64,000 nucleotides of DNA from Strongylocentrotus purpuratus (Eukaryota; Echinodermata; Echinoidea; Camarodonta; Strongylocentrotidae). How positions within the stretch are numbered: position 1 is the stretch's first letter; each line of letters begins with the position of its first letter. The translations under genes were made by a program, and so were the position numbers. Under the pieces are notes generated by a model, which worked only from the letters and a program-made list of their open reading frames with translations, had not been told where the DNA came from and made no database searches. Shown here piece after piece: positions 1-11,989 of the stretch. The stretch covers positions 7,714,242-7,778,241 of the forward strand of contig NW_022145611.1 in NCBI RefSeq assembly GCF_000002235.5. Reading direction: 5' to 3'.

Positions 1-1160
1 GTAGCATCACACGAGGGAGACAATTTGAACATGGATGGTAAGATGCAATTTCATGACAGATTATCACTCTAACAGGTCAATACAACATGCTGTACATCCA
101 AAACCTCATGCATTCTTTATCCACGAAAGCATGCAAGCATCTTGATTAAAATTAGCCTCATCTGTAGAAAGTACTACAACATGTGGTTTGCATGCATGAT
201 ATGGGCAATGCAGAAGTTGTTAACAAGAATGGTGGTATGGGAAACTGATTTATTTATTGAATTCAAATTCAAATTAAATTTTACATCAAATATAGTCATT
301 GTTTAAAGTATAGGGTCAAAGGCACCTATCACCCCCCCCCCCCCAAAAAAAAAAGAACAAAAATTTTTTTTATTATGTCTTTGTTTTAGGGGTCACACAT
401 ACATGTACATAGACATGATGTGAACTTTTCTTCAATTTCATTGTCTTCCTCAACCTACAATCAATAGAATGTCAGTTTAATTTTTTAATAATTTTTTTAA
501 ATACTTTCCAGCTGTACAAAAATTACGTTTTGAATTGATTCATTTTTAGGTACAAATATCAGACAGGGGTCACAAAGACATATAATATAGGGGGAAAAAA
601 TAATAATGTAGATTGCATCCAAGTGATCTTTATTATTTGTTTTCACTTTTTATATCTGAAATCTAAAAGAAAAAAAAATTGCAGTGTTGTAGGGGTGATA
701 CTGTCTCGCTATTAATCAGCTCAATTACAGAATATGACCGATGACCGATATGAACGATTTTTATTTTTACATAGCGAACTGAAGCTTTCATGGGCCCTAA
801 CAATGCATGGTCTGTTTATCATGTCATTTGCCATTTTATGCATGGTAATTAATCTTTTGTTTGGTTATGTTTATGTTTCGTTTTTCTTACCTTCTAAAAT
901 GCAAACATACTAACTGTACTATTTAACTTTTTGAATACATTTTTAAAAGTCAGCAAGATTATTGAGAAAGTGATCATCATTAAAATCAATATATAAAACA
1001 TTGGAAAAATAATAATTACAATTATAAACTAATGCATTTCATTAACATAGTTATCTCCAAAAAGTTTCCTTTAGTAGAATATCATTATGTAAATACACGC
1101 ATGAGCTGAGGTTGGGTCGTGAGCCCAATTCTCCACCCTTACGGGCTGATATGAAAGAGT
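1..1160. other. Non-coding or intronic stretch with no recognisable gene
   Basis: AT-rich sequence with short homopolymers (poly-C/A near 332-352) and no long open frame. The first 37 bases are open in frame 1 and end in a GT-AAGA donor-like site, so they could be the tail of an exon of a gene entering from the left. That is a weak suggestion. Nothing else is recognisable here. Confidence 0.3.
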
Positions 1161-1164
1161 GATT

Positions 1165-1380
1165 TATCAAGGTTTAGTTTGTTTTTACCTGACTGCTATT
1201 AAAGAATGCATGTATATATGTTATCAGGGGACCAAGGGCTTTATTAAAGTCCTCTCTGAGGGACTTGGTTAATAAGAATCAATTCCTTACCAATGGGCAC
1301 TAGCGCTTTGATTTGGTTTTGAACCTGGGCCTTCCTTGTTAGGAGACCGCTGCTCTACCACTGAGCCATTGCGCCTCCAT
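1165..1380 (-). repeat. tRNA-derived SINE, diverged copy
   Basis: Read on the minus strand, this begins with a tRNA-like head (GGCGCAATGGCTCAGTGG, A-box-like; B-box-like GGTTC near 1320-1326). It continues into the same body as the copies at 3158, 9735, 21751 and 32351 (ATTAATCCTCATTACCAGG-like, then the GCAGTCAGGTAAA tail). It is the most diverged of the five copies. It is a retroposon, not a working tRNA gene. Confidence 0.7.
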
Positions 1381-1724
1381 CCAGTTTGAATCTAGCATGT
1401 ACAATTTTTTGATGTCGTCCATCAACACATTTTACCAAAGTAGTACTGTTACTTTCATAGACATTAATTTCTTATATCTTTTAAAAAAATTATCTATATG
1501 TGTTGCTTGGGGGTAAAAATAAAAAAATAGTTTTTAAACATAAATAATGTGAATTTAAAACTTGTTTATCACTGAGGTCAAATTTATTTGGAGTATTAAA
1601 GTCTTATGACATCTCTTCAATACTTTTCTTAAAATGAAACTTTGAATTTGTACTTAAATTTCTGACAAAATGAGGCTATATAAACTGTACCACAACTGCC
1701 ATTTCCTAATGAAATTTTGGGTAG

Positions 1725-1935
1725 GAACGTTTAGAGCACCAGAAATCAAGGACAGATCTACTGTGAATGAAAATCATGATAGTGTATTCAAATATTGGTT
1801 ATGTCATACTGTCAATAAGACATCAAAAATAGGAGACAAAAATCAGTTCATCACATAAAGAAGTTTGTCATCAGTAGATTACAAAAGTGGGCGCTGTCAG
1901 CCTTAATCTTAAAGTCAATATATGCCAGGCTACGA
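1725..1935 (+). repeat. Isolated partial copy of the ~565-bp tandem unit
   Basis: The stretch from GTAGGAACGTTTAGAG to the AAAGTCAATATATGC end matches the middle of the unit that is repeated in tandem at 5.5-8.5 kb. It includes the AGGACAGATCTACTGTGAA and CATCACATAAAGAAGTTTG blocks. The unit is therefore dispersed as well as tandem. Confidence 0.8.
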
Positions 1936-2019
1936 ATTACACAATTTCAAACGGAATCGCATTTTTATGCTTCTGTTTACAAAATTGCAGGAGGCATTAT
2001 GTTTTCGGGTTGAACGCCC

Positions 2020-2440
2020 CGTTCTCGTGATCGCGTTATCTCAACAACTGATTGATGGATTCCTGCCAAACTTGGGTCATGTATGTATCTTGCAGAGCTA
2101 ATGAACTGCCTAGATTTCATGAGGTCAATATTCACAGGGCTCATTATGTATGCAAAATATCTTGTGATCATGTCATCTCAAGAACCAATCAACGAATTCT
2201 TGCCAAACTCAGGACATGTATGTATCTTGCTGAGCCAATGAACTGATCAGATTTTGGGGTCATGAGGTCAAAGATCAAAGGGTCATACATGTATATGAAA
2301 AATAGCTTATGGTCGCATTATCTTTAGAACCGATGGACCGATTATCATCAAACTTGAATTCGAAAAATTGCTTCTGTTTTGGTTTTTTAATCGCTCTATG
2401 GCGGAGGCTTCATTTCTTACTGCGCGCAGTCAAAGACCCA
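2020..2440 (+). repeat. Degenerate tandem repeat, ~140-bp period, three units
   Basis: Three units start near 2029, 2166 and 2313. Each opens with a GATCGCGTTATCTCAAC-like block followed by a CCAAACTTGGGTCATG-like block, and the first two also share a GAGGTCAA block. The units are strongly diverged. A short open frame on each strand crosses the array, but neither looks like a protein. Confidence 0.55.
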
Positions 2441-2449
2441 TCTAGTTTT

Positions 2450-3150
2450 TAATGAGATTGCATTGTCCATGATAAAAATTTGGGTCAGAAATAATACTAA
2501 ATAAACATATTACGTACCAATTTTGTTTCTAGCAGGTCAGCACTGACGAACTGTACTCGTAAATACTAATTTGCCTCATGCACGTATATATGGGTATGAT
2601 ACGGTACTTTGCAGCAGACACAATCGCCCGTTGGCAGCTACGGTAGTTTACATGGTGTGGTATACTGTGGTGTAAGTCCAGGGAACTCTGCCGCCAAAAG
2701 CACGCAGAGCTCCCTAGAGTTAAGTGTTCACATCATATCATCACGCACAGGGGCCATGCATGCGTTTTAAAATTGCCAGTACTCAGATCGAGCGTGCGAG
2801 CTAGCAGCGCTATGCGTCTTTGAACTGCAAGCTCATTTCCGTCTGGGGTCAGGCATAGGGCTCGGACCGGGCAGTTATGGGTGCGCAGGCAATCAGAATC
2901 AGTAGCAACGTGCAACTTTCCAAGAAAAGTCGCCCTTTCAAGTACAGTTTTCAGGATTTTAGGGGGCTATTTCGAGACTCATGAGGGCGAAAATCGCCCA
3001 TCGCCCCCCTTGTATTTCCAAACCTGTCCTTCATGTGCCACCTGATCTTCTTGCCAAATTGAACTTAAATTGAAAGACTGTACAATGGAAGCTTTCAAAG
3101 GAAAAAACAAAGACTTTATGCTAGTTGAAAAGCCAAATTAAACTTGACAT
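2450..3150. other. Stretch without recognisable features
   Basis: No gene, SINE or clear repeat was found. The GC content rises between 2600 and 3000, but no continuous reading frame or splice-bounded exon stands out. Confidence 0.3.
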
Positions 3151-3157
3151 GAATGGA

Positions 3158-3365
3158 ATGGTGGTGGTTTTTTTACCTGACTGCTAAGAAAGCATGAATG
3201 CTTGTAAGTAAGTAACCAGACGGCCGACGGCTTTAAGTCCTTTCCAAGGGACCTGGTAATGAGGATTAATGCCTTACCAAAGGGCACTAGTGCATCGCCT
3301 TGGTTTCGAACCCGGGTCACCGGATTACAAGACCCCTGCTCTACCGAATGAGCTATCGCGCCCCT
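3158..3365 (-). repeat. tRNA-derived SINE
   Basis: The minus strand reads GGGGCGCGATAGCTCATTCGG (A box), then GGGTTCGAAACC (B box), then the shared body with ATTAATCCTCATTACCAGG and the GCAGTCAGGTAAA end. It is closely similar to the copies at 9735-9945 and 21751-21955. Confidence 0.85.
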
Positions 3366-3369
3366 CTTC

Positions 3370-5525
3370 AACTTCCATTGAGATCCAGATTTTCTGCCTT
3401 CAGCGGTCCTCCGTAGAGCGTCAAGATTTGTGACGTCACATGCGAGACACAGCTAGCCACAAAATTGCATTTTAGGCCTTTCCATGACATCTATATGATT
3501 TATCAGCAAATTATTTGTTTTTTTAAGAGAAAATTTTTCCATCCATGTATAATTTGTCCATAATTATCAGTTGTCGTGTATTTTCTTCGGGTGACTACTT
3601 CAACATTTCTTTTTTCAAAACACAGACCTCAGTGACTACGCGCAAGTCCTTTGTTGTAGGCAGTTGCCACTCATGTTATATGTGGTGGCGGTTTACTCAC
3701 CATTTTCACAAATGTAAAACTTACTGTGGCATGCTTGATTTTGAACACAATTACAGATGCACGCAAAACTTGGACCTACTTTTTAAAATTTCATTCAGCA
3801 AAAATCATTACTGCCTTGAAGCCAACCAAACAAAATGGTTTGATTTGTATGAAACTTAAACAGTTTAAGCAGCACTAATCGCAATACTGCCACTAACCTG
3901 TAAAACCATCCTTTCCTACTAATAATGTCAGGAATGCGTTCTTAGCATGGAGTCACTGTCAAATATTTACCTTATGAAGACTTTTTGATAAAACCTCACT
4001 GTGGTGTTTACATCGAAAACTTCTAAATGGTTGAGTAAATGGTCTTTGATAAACTCTATTTTCTACTTGCACAAGTCTAATGTTAATCCTATTATCCTAT
4101 CAGGTAAGTTTGGTCAATGTCATCGTCTATTATACAATGGTGACCCACAGGCGTGACCAGGTTTTTCAGTAGGGGGGGGGGGCAGACGTGAAGGATCAAC
4201 TAAGCAGAATAAATATCTGCATCACCACCACTCTTATATGCAGACCCCGCTGAACGTTCTTCAAAGTGGGTTGGGGGAGGCTAAAGTATTTACGATCGGG
4301 TAGAGTGTAGCGTAAATTTGTGTGGGGTCTAGGGGCAAAGCCCCTGGAAGCTCAGGGGGTATGGGCATATAATTAGAGTCAGATGAGCATATTTTGATAC
4401 CTTATTCATGACTCTGGCAGGTCACTAACTGGCGTGGGTCCAGGTGGCTGAGCCCCATGAAACTCAGGGATTTTAGACATTTCATAACACTTGGATAAGC
4501 ATGCAGGCCAGTGCCCCGCCTTAGGGCCCCTTGGGGTTGATTCACTAACTGGGAAGGATATCCTTCCTAAAATCAATTTTTGGGATTGATTTTAGTTCCA
4601 GCTTACAATCGATTCTACCTGACTGGTTCACTAATTCCAAGAGGTGTTGATATACTATCACATTTCAAAAAAGTTTTATCAAAAAATATATTATTGACTA
4701 TTTACAACAGTATCATTTTACCCCAAATCAATTATTGTTATATTTTATGAGGAAATACTAACAAAATCCATTGACATAAAATTCATATTCAACAAGAACG
4801 TGCTGCTCGTATCATTACAAGTTCTAATTATACAGTGCGTCCAAGAAAAACGAAACCGAGAATTATCAATGTTTTACCATAACTTAATCACAATTATAAT
4901 TAATAAATGACACATATTTGTAAAGCTTAGATCCTCCTCTTTCATTTGATGCAACTCATATGATGCATATTTCACGCATGAGTGATTAAAAACAATTTGA
5001 AGAGAGGAAACCAAAAAGTCATTTGGTGGGCGGTATTTGAATTTCAAAGAGAAAAATCACATTTCTAGAAAGTTCATTTTCTGCCCTTTCATATGATACC
5101 TCAATCAGGTAAAATGCCAGGAATAACAAAGTTCTGTTTGTTTAAAGTAATGTTTTTTTAAAGTAATGCTTGTATTTCCATAATTTGATTAAACGAGAAC
5201 CCAAGTGCTTGTTTGTTCCATGATCTGAAATCTTTACATCTTTGACCTCATTAAATGAAGTAACTTGGTATTTATGGATAATTTCCATAAGATTGAATCT
5301 CCCACAACTATTCAATGACATGTTTGAAGGAAATTATTCTTTCCATTCTTATGAAACAAGGAATAACTCCCAGTTACATCAACCCTTTGTACGCACATTA
5401 TTGCCCCAAACATACTCAGTTTCCAAGGTGTTCATGAATGAAATTCACTTTAAAATAATTCATAAAGTAGTACAACTCTTACAAGGTTCAAATATTTATG
5501 TAAACAGTTATTGTTTAAGTAAATG
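3370..5525. other. Non-coding stretch with a G-rich dispersed repeat
   Basis: No gene was recognised. Around 4150-4560 there is a G-rich segment with a poly-G run and short near-repeats such as GGGGCAAAGCCCCTGG, resembling transposon debris. Open frames at 3545-3859 and 5242-5544 have no recognisable motifs and are AT-rich, so I do not call them. Confidence 0.3.
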
Positions 5526-5529
5526 TTTG

Positions 5530-8490
5530 GTCATTTGCTTTTAACTTGGCCAAATGTTTGAAATTTCTTCCAAAATGGATAAAAGTGGATTTTCCATGGT
5601 GCATTTACTGTGCATGGTATGTTAAATACATTTTCATTTTGATGATCAGAAAATTTTAAATAGTTAGCTTTGGGCTAGTATGTTTTTAATGACCTATTTC
5701 CAAAATTGAAGGGTCATTCAAGAGTATGAATTTCATAACTAAAAATAAAATGTTCACTTTGATACCATTTAAAGGAGCTCTAGGTGACATTATAGCGTGC
5801 GTAGGAACGTTTAGAGGCACCAGAAATCAAGGACAGATCTACTGTGAATGAAAATCATGATATTGTATTCAAATAGTGGTTATGTCATACTGTCAATAAG
5901 GCATCAAAAATAGGAGACTAAAATCAGTTCATCACATAAAGGAGTTTGTCATCAGTAGATTACAAAAGTGGGGGCTGTCCCGCTGGCGGCCTTATCATTG
6001 GTAGAAATCAATATATGCACATGTATTCCAACTGACTTAAAGTGTACATATCTATTTTTTGTCCAGAATTTGAAAAGTGCCAAAATGTGGGTCATTCATT
6101 TGCTCTTTACTTGGCCAAATGTTTGAAATTTCTTCCAAAATGGATAAAAGTGGATTTTCCATGGTGCATTTACTGTGCATGGTATGTTGTATAAGATAAA
6201 TACATTTTCATTTTGATGATCAGAAAATTTTAAATAGCTAGCTTTTGGCTAGTATGTTTTTAATGACCTATTTCCAAAATTGAAGGGTCCTTCAAGAGTA
6301 TGAATTTCATAACTAAAAATGAAATGTTCACTTTGACACCTCTAGGTGACATTATAGCATGGGTATGAACGTTTGGAGGCACCAGAAATCAAGGACAGAT
6401 CTGCTGTTAACCTTGTATTCAAATATTGGTTATGTCATACTGTCAATAAGACAAAAATCAGTTCATCACATAAAGAAGTTTGTCATCAGTAGATTACAAA
6501 AGTGGGGGCTGTCCCGCTGTCGGCCTTATCATTGGTAGAAATCAATATATGCACAGGTATTCCAACTGACTTAAAGTGTACATATCTATTCTTTGTCCAG
6601 AATTTGAAAAGTGCCAAAATGTGGGTCATTCATTTGCTCTTTACTTGGTCAAATGTTTGAAATTTCTTCCAAAATTGATAAACATGGATTTTCCATGGTG
6701 CATTTACTGTGCATGGTATGTTGTATAAGATAAATACATTTTCATTTTGATGATCAGAAAATTTAAATAGTTAGCTTTAGGCTAGTATGTTTTTAATGAC
6801 ATATTTCCAAAATTGAAAGATCCTTCAAGAGTATGAATTTCATAACTAAAAATGAAATGTTCACTTTGATACCATTTAAAGGAGCTCTAGGTGACATTAT
6901 AGCATGGGTAGGAACGTTTAGAGGCACCAGAAATTAAGGACAGATCTACTGTGAATGAAAATCATGATGATGTATTCAAATATTGGTTATGTCATACTGT
7001 CAATAAGACATCAAAAATAGGAGAAGAAAATCAGTTCATCACATAAAGAAGTTTGTCATCAGTAGATTACAAAAGTGGGGGCTGTCCCGCTGTCGGCCTT
7101 ATCATTGGTAGAAATCAATATATGCACAGGTATTCCAACTGACTTAAAGTGTACATATCTATTCTTTGTCCAGAATTTGAAAAGTGCCAAAATGTGGGTC
7201 ATTCATTTGCTCTTTACTTGTTCAAATGTTTGAAATTTCTTCCAAAATGGATAAAAGTGGATTTTCCATGGTGCATTTACTGTGCATGGTATGTTGTATA
7301 AGATGAATACATTTTCATTTTGATGATCAGAAAATTTTAAATAGTTAGCTTTAGGCTAGTATGTTTTTAACGACATATTTCCAAAATTGAAAGGTCCTTC
7401 AAGAGTATGAATTTCGTAACTAAAAATGAAATGTTCACTTTGATACCATTTAAAGGAGCTCTAGGTGACATTATAGCATGGGTAGGAACGTTTGGAGGCA
7501 CCAGAAATCAAGGACAGATCTACTGTTAACCTTGTATTCAAATAGTGGTTATGTCATACTGTCAATAAGACATCAAAAATAGGAGACGAAAATCAGTTCA
7601 TCACATAAAGAAGTTTGTCATCAGTAGATTACAAAAGTGGGGGCTGTCCCGCTGTCGGCCTTATCATTGGTAGAAATCAATATATGCACAGGTATTCCAA
7701 CTGACTTAAAGTGTACATATCTATTCTTTGTCCAGAATTTGAAAAGTGCCAAACTGTAGGTCATTTATTTGCTCTTTACTTGGTCAAATGTTTGAAGTTT
7801 TCTTTTGAAATGGATAAAAGTGGATTTTCCATGGTGCATTTACTGTGCATGGTATGTTGTATAAGATGAATACATTTTCATTTTGATGATCAGAAAATTT
7901 TAAATAGCTAGCTTTTTGGCTAGTATGTTTTTAATGACCTATTTCCAAAATTGAAAGGTCCTTCAAGAGTATGAATTTCATAACTAAAAATGAAATGTTC
8001 ACTTTGATACCATTTAAAGGAGCTCTAGGTGACATAATAGCATGGGTAGAAACGTTTAGAGGCACCAGAAATCAAGGACAGATCTACTGTGAATGAAAAT
8101 CATGATGATGTATTCAAATATTGGTTATGTCATACTGTCAATAAGGCATCAAAAATAGGAGACGAAAATCAGTTCATCACATAAAGGAGTTTGTCTTCAG
8201 TAGATTACAAAAGTGGGGGCTGTCCCGCTGTCGGCCTTATCATTGGTAGAAATCAATATATGCATAGGTATTCCAACTGACTTAAAGTACATACATATCT
8301 ATTCTTTGTCCAGAATTTGAAAAGTGCCAAACTGTAGGTCATTCATTTGCTCTTTACTTGGTCAAATGTTTGAAATTTCTTCCAAAATGGATAAAAGTGG
8401 GTTTTCCATGGTGCATTTATTGTGCATCGTATGTTGTATATTAAGATGAATACATATTCGTTCTCATAATCCGAAAATTTTAAATAGTTA
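5530..8490 (+). repeat. Tandem array of ~530-577-bp units (about five copies)
   Basis: The landmark ATGGATAAAAGTGG and its variants recur at 5575, 6140, 6674, 7247, 7810 and 8387, giving periods of 565, 534, 573, 563 and 577 bp. Each unit carries a near-palindromic CCATGGTGCATTTACTGTGC block, a GGAGCTCTAGGTGACATTAT block in most copies, and the block also found alone at 1.7 kb. Copies differ by small indels. No long open frame persists. A further partial copy lies near 8698-8778. It is satellite-like or part of a larger mobile element. Confidence 0.9.
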
Positions 8491-8608
8491 GCATTTCAGC
8501 AGGAGCAATGTCAAATGCCATTCTCTACATAATTATAAAATCTGAAACATTTTAGACGGTGCTTGATGCTTTTGCGGCAAGAGACTATTCAAAGTATACC
8601 AGGGCATC

Positions 8609-8690
8609 AAATAATAATAATAATAATTACATTTATAGGGCGCTTTATACAGACGTTTCTAAGGGCACAGGTGGTACTGTCTAACTTGGT
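8609..8690 (+). repeat. SINE-like 3' end with ATAAT repeat
   Basis: An ATAATAATAATAATTACATTT run leads into AGGGCGCTTTATACAGACG. Related GCGCT-containing segments next to AAT/ATT triplet runs occur at 16425-16500, 26884-26965, 50850-50912 and 59810-59880. Confidence 0.5.
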
Positions 8691-8976
8691 ATAATAATTT
8701 TCATAGTGCATTTATTGTGCATGGTATAAAAATATATACATTTTCATTCTCATAATCAGACAATTTAAAACAGTTAGCAGTACATTTCAACATTTTGCAG
8801 ACTGGCGTACTCATGGAATTTGCAAAAGTTTTCTTCAATGCAAATGTTCCTTGTTTTACAATAAATGCTACTATGAATTATTGAATTCTAATCCCTTCTC
8901 AAAATTAAATTTATTCAAACATTTTTCATTTTATTTCTTCTTCTTCCTCTTAATTTGTTGTCCTTCTGATATGTAG

Positions 8977-9057
8977 AATGAAAAGATCATAAACGCATCA
9001 CCTGAGAGCAGCTGTGATAGCGGATCCGTGAACGTGGCAGTGACCGAGGATGCGTAG
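8977..9057 (+). CDS. Probable last coding exon of an unidentified gene
   Basis: A pyrimidine-rich tract ending in ATGTAG (8971-8976) is followed by 26 open codons read in phase 0 (NEKIINASPESSC, then DSGSVNVAVTEDA) and a TAG stop. The base composition is clearly more GC-rich than the flanks, and the downstream sequence ends in an AATAAA signal at 9275-9280. That is what a terminal exon looks like. Upstream exons were not identified. The only other hint is a possible donor at position 38, whose phase would not join directly to this exon. The short peptide is Ser/Val-rich and I do not recognise it. The call rests on splice site, composition and polyadenylation signal, not on homology. Confidence 0.4.
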   Translation, partial: NEKIINASPESSCDSGSVNVAVTEDA

Positions 9058-9274
9058 CCATGGCAACACGATATGGGGTTTACTGCATCTGCCTGCAGAT
9101 TTCATGGATACTTCATTCCTCTGATGGAGATCGAGAGGCAGAACTCATGATAGAAACTGCCATGTTTGGAACCAAAGAGAGCTGACAACTTACTCCCTCC
9201 GCTCACTACGCAATCCAACTGCTTTCTGAGTGTCTAGAAATTGTGATGACTTTAGATATATGGAAATTTAAGCT

Positions 9275-9280
9275 AATAAA
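9275..9280 (+). promoter_or_regulatory. Candidate polyadenylation signal AATAAA
   Basis: A canonical AATAAA lies 218 bases after the stop of the putative terminal exon and is followed by a T/G-containing stretch. Its placement supports a transcript ending near 9300. Confidence 0.4.
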
Positions 9281-9299
9281 GTCCTCCTGACTCTGGGTT

Positions 9300-9730
9300 A
9301 TTATACTAATATGAATAGTAGAATTTTTTTTAAATTTTATTGCAGTGCAAGTTTTCTTGACAGAGGAAAGGCCAAATCAGCCAGCTTCGAATCATAGACA
9401 ATCGCATGAATGTAAATATTACCCATAAAACTTGCCTTGAAGTTATACCGGTAATTCTATCGTGTGTGATAAATTGTACTTTTTATAATTTTTCTCAAGG
9501 TAGCCTTAAAGTATGAGTACTATTCAGGTCTTCATTGTGATGATTGACTTACCACTCCTTGGTATTTAGAATGCTTTATTGTTGTTGCTGTTATTTTTTT
9601 TTTGAGGGGGAGGAGGAAGAGGGATGGACCTAATTGTTGTTTTATTCTGAAATCTCATCATAAAAATCTGTTTATTTGTTGGTGGTGGACATTGTCTTTC
9701 CATGCAGTTCATTATATGCAGTTCATTATA
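9300..9730. other. Spacer without recognisable features
   Basis: AT-rich sequence with a T-run near 9593 and a GA-rich patch near 9610. No gene or clear repeat is visible. Confidence 0.3.
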
Positions 9731-9734
9731 TTTA

Positions 9735-9945
9735 TATGGTGGTGGTGGTTATTTTACCTGACTGCTAAGAAAGCATAAATGCTTGTTAGTAAGCAACCCA
9801 GACGGCCGACGGCTTTAGGTCCTCTCCGAGGGACCTGGTAATGAGGATTAATGCCTTACCAAAGGGCACTAGCCCATCGACTAGGTTTCAAACCCGGGTC
9901 ACCGGATTACGAGATCACTACTCTACCGACTGAGCTATCGCGCCT
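9735..9945 (-). repeat. tRNA-derived SINE
   Basis: The minus strand reads GGAGGCGCGATAGCTCAGTC (A box), CCGGGTTTGAAACC (B box) and the conserved SINE body ending in GCAGTCAGGTAAAATAACC. It belongs to the same family as the copies at 3158 and 21751. Confidence 0.85.
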
Positions 9946-9949
9946 CCAC

Positions 9950-11155
9950 TGAGAAAATATGCCAGGCATATTTGTATTTTAAAATGCTCATATAGATTCA
10001 ATTTTTTGGCCTTAAATTTTATGCTGATGTTTAAAAAATGTGTAAGAGATATGAGGAAAACAGTGATTGATTAAAGGCTTGTTCAGATATACTGCCTCAA
10101 AAAAAGCTGCCATGTTTTTTTGTTCACATGTAAATGAATGGCAACTGAGGGCAGCAAAGAACCTGCGCATATACACTGAACTCTGTGTTATGAGAAATGT
10201 GAAGGGTAATACATTTTATTCATAAAACTCACTTTTCTACCACTGAACCTCTGCACTTATGATGTGTTTATAAAAGGTATGACAAATTTGGTTTGGTCCT
10301 GAACGGGATTGGTTTGAATGCGTATATCCCTTGTGCCCCCGCCCCGAGAACTGCCCGCACTCTATCAACTTATTCTGCATATGTCCCAGGCAAGATATTG
10401 ACTGAATATATTTTTTTTAATTAATCATCAATTCTATATGTATAGAAATTATTAAATTCAATACATAGTATTATATCAATCAGGAATATGATTATATTCA
10501 GTATTAAAATAAATTTAAAGTATTAAAAGTATTTTTTTTAAAGTAAAACATGAATCATGTGAAATTTCAAAAGAGGAATAATGCAATATTTCTTTCACTT
10601 TCATCGTATTCGGAATAATTGCCAGTTTGTGTGAATTGATTTTGTTTTGTTTAATGTTTTAAAAAATTACTATTTTCTTATTAATCATTAAGAATTCATC
10701 TTTTTGCTGCAGGACATATAAGAATTGTTTTCTTTATTGTCTGATTTTTAAGGAGATTTCTTGACAATCGGAATGAAATGATTATTTTCTATTATGTATT
10801 ATGTAACATTGTAATTTTAGTGCTGTTGTCCTTGCTCTCTATTGGTTTTTAAAACAAATCATTTTATTATCATCATTTAATTGTAATGTTGATTATGGTG
10901 TCATTGGTGTGTTGAATAGATTGTTATTAACTCTTTTGAAAAAGAATACAAGTTATGCATCTTTTTTATTTCATAATGATTTAAACTGCCATTGATCAAG
11001 GCGAGCTTGTCGATTCCCTCATTTCAAGCAGTACACTACACTTTTCATGGAATTTAACAACCTTCCAATTAAATAGAAAGATTTTATTATAAGGAAACTT
11101 TTAGAAATAGAATACATTCAGTAATATAGTAGAATAGGACACATGTCGGAAATTT
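9950..11155. other. AT-rich stretch without recognisable features
   Basis: Very AT-rich sequence with no exon-like segment, SINE or clear tandem structure. Confidence 0.3.
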
Positions 11156-11159
11156 TTTT

Positions 11160-11265
11160 TAAAATTTATTTATTTATTTATTTTAAATGGTTTATTTCAT
11201 TAAAAAACATTTGCGGCCCGAGAGCCGAATTGCAGTTTCTTTTACAAGGTATACATCAGTGACAA
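11160..11265 (-). repeat. Possible 3' end of a LINE
   Basis: On the minus strand, an AAATAAATAAATAAA-like tail follows a CGGCTCTCGGGCCGCAAATG hairpin-like segment. A structured 3' end followed by a short A-rich repeat is common in non-LTR retrotransposons. No coding part was found next to it, so this is tentative. Confidence 0.3.
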
Positions 11266-11553
11266 AGTAAAATTACACGTAAAACATTATGCATGGTAGC
11301 ATTATGGTAGTAAAATTGGAATTCTTTTGTACAAATGATATATAATTATGCTTCAACGACCTTGGCAAATTGCTTGGTACATATACAGAAATTTGAATTG
11401 TATTACCATATTTGCAATAAAATGATATATTAAACTTATACAATACATGAATAGCAATACATTTTTGATATTCAAAAGAATTAAATGTTTTGGTTGGAAA
11501 ATGCATAGCCAGATTGAAATTTTGAATTAATTTGAAAATTATTCTCACCTTAT

Positions 11554-11935
11554 CAACTTGTAGTCCTATGCTTCTTTAGGAGTTGTTTAATTCCATTCAG
11601 AGATGAATATAGATCTTGTCCAATACATAACAAAGCGTGTTTACATGAAAAGTATTATTTTACTTGATTTTGTATACATTGTAACTAATCAACTAGTCAA
11701 TGTTAATTATATATTTCTTTTTTTTTTTTCAGTAAACTCTCTTACCTTCTTTAGCAGTTGTTTAATTCCATTCAGAGACGAATATAGATGTTGTCCAATA
11801 CATAACAAATTGTGTTTACATGGAACTTGATTTTGTTTACATTGTAACTAATCAAATAGTCAATGTTAATTATGTTTGTTTGTTTTTCAATTTCAGTAAA
11901 CTCTCTTACCTATGACACATAGTTAGATTTGTATC
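11554..11935 (+). repeat. Tandem duplication, ~175-bp period
   Basis: AGTTGTTTAATTCCATTCAG occurs at 11581 and 11756. The shared unit includes TTGTCCAATACATAACAAA and a poly-T/CAG block followed by TAAACTCTCTTACC. A third partial repeat of that last block is near 11895. The copies are highly similar, so the duplication is fairly recent. Confidence 0.8.
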
Positions 11936-11989
11936 TCAGACTTATCCTTTCATTTCCACAAACCAGGGTAAAATACTGGAATATTGTTT

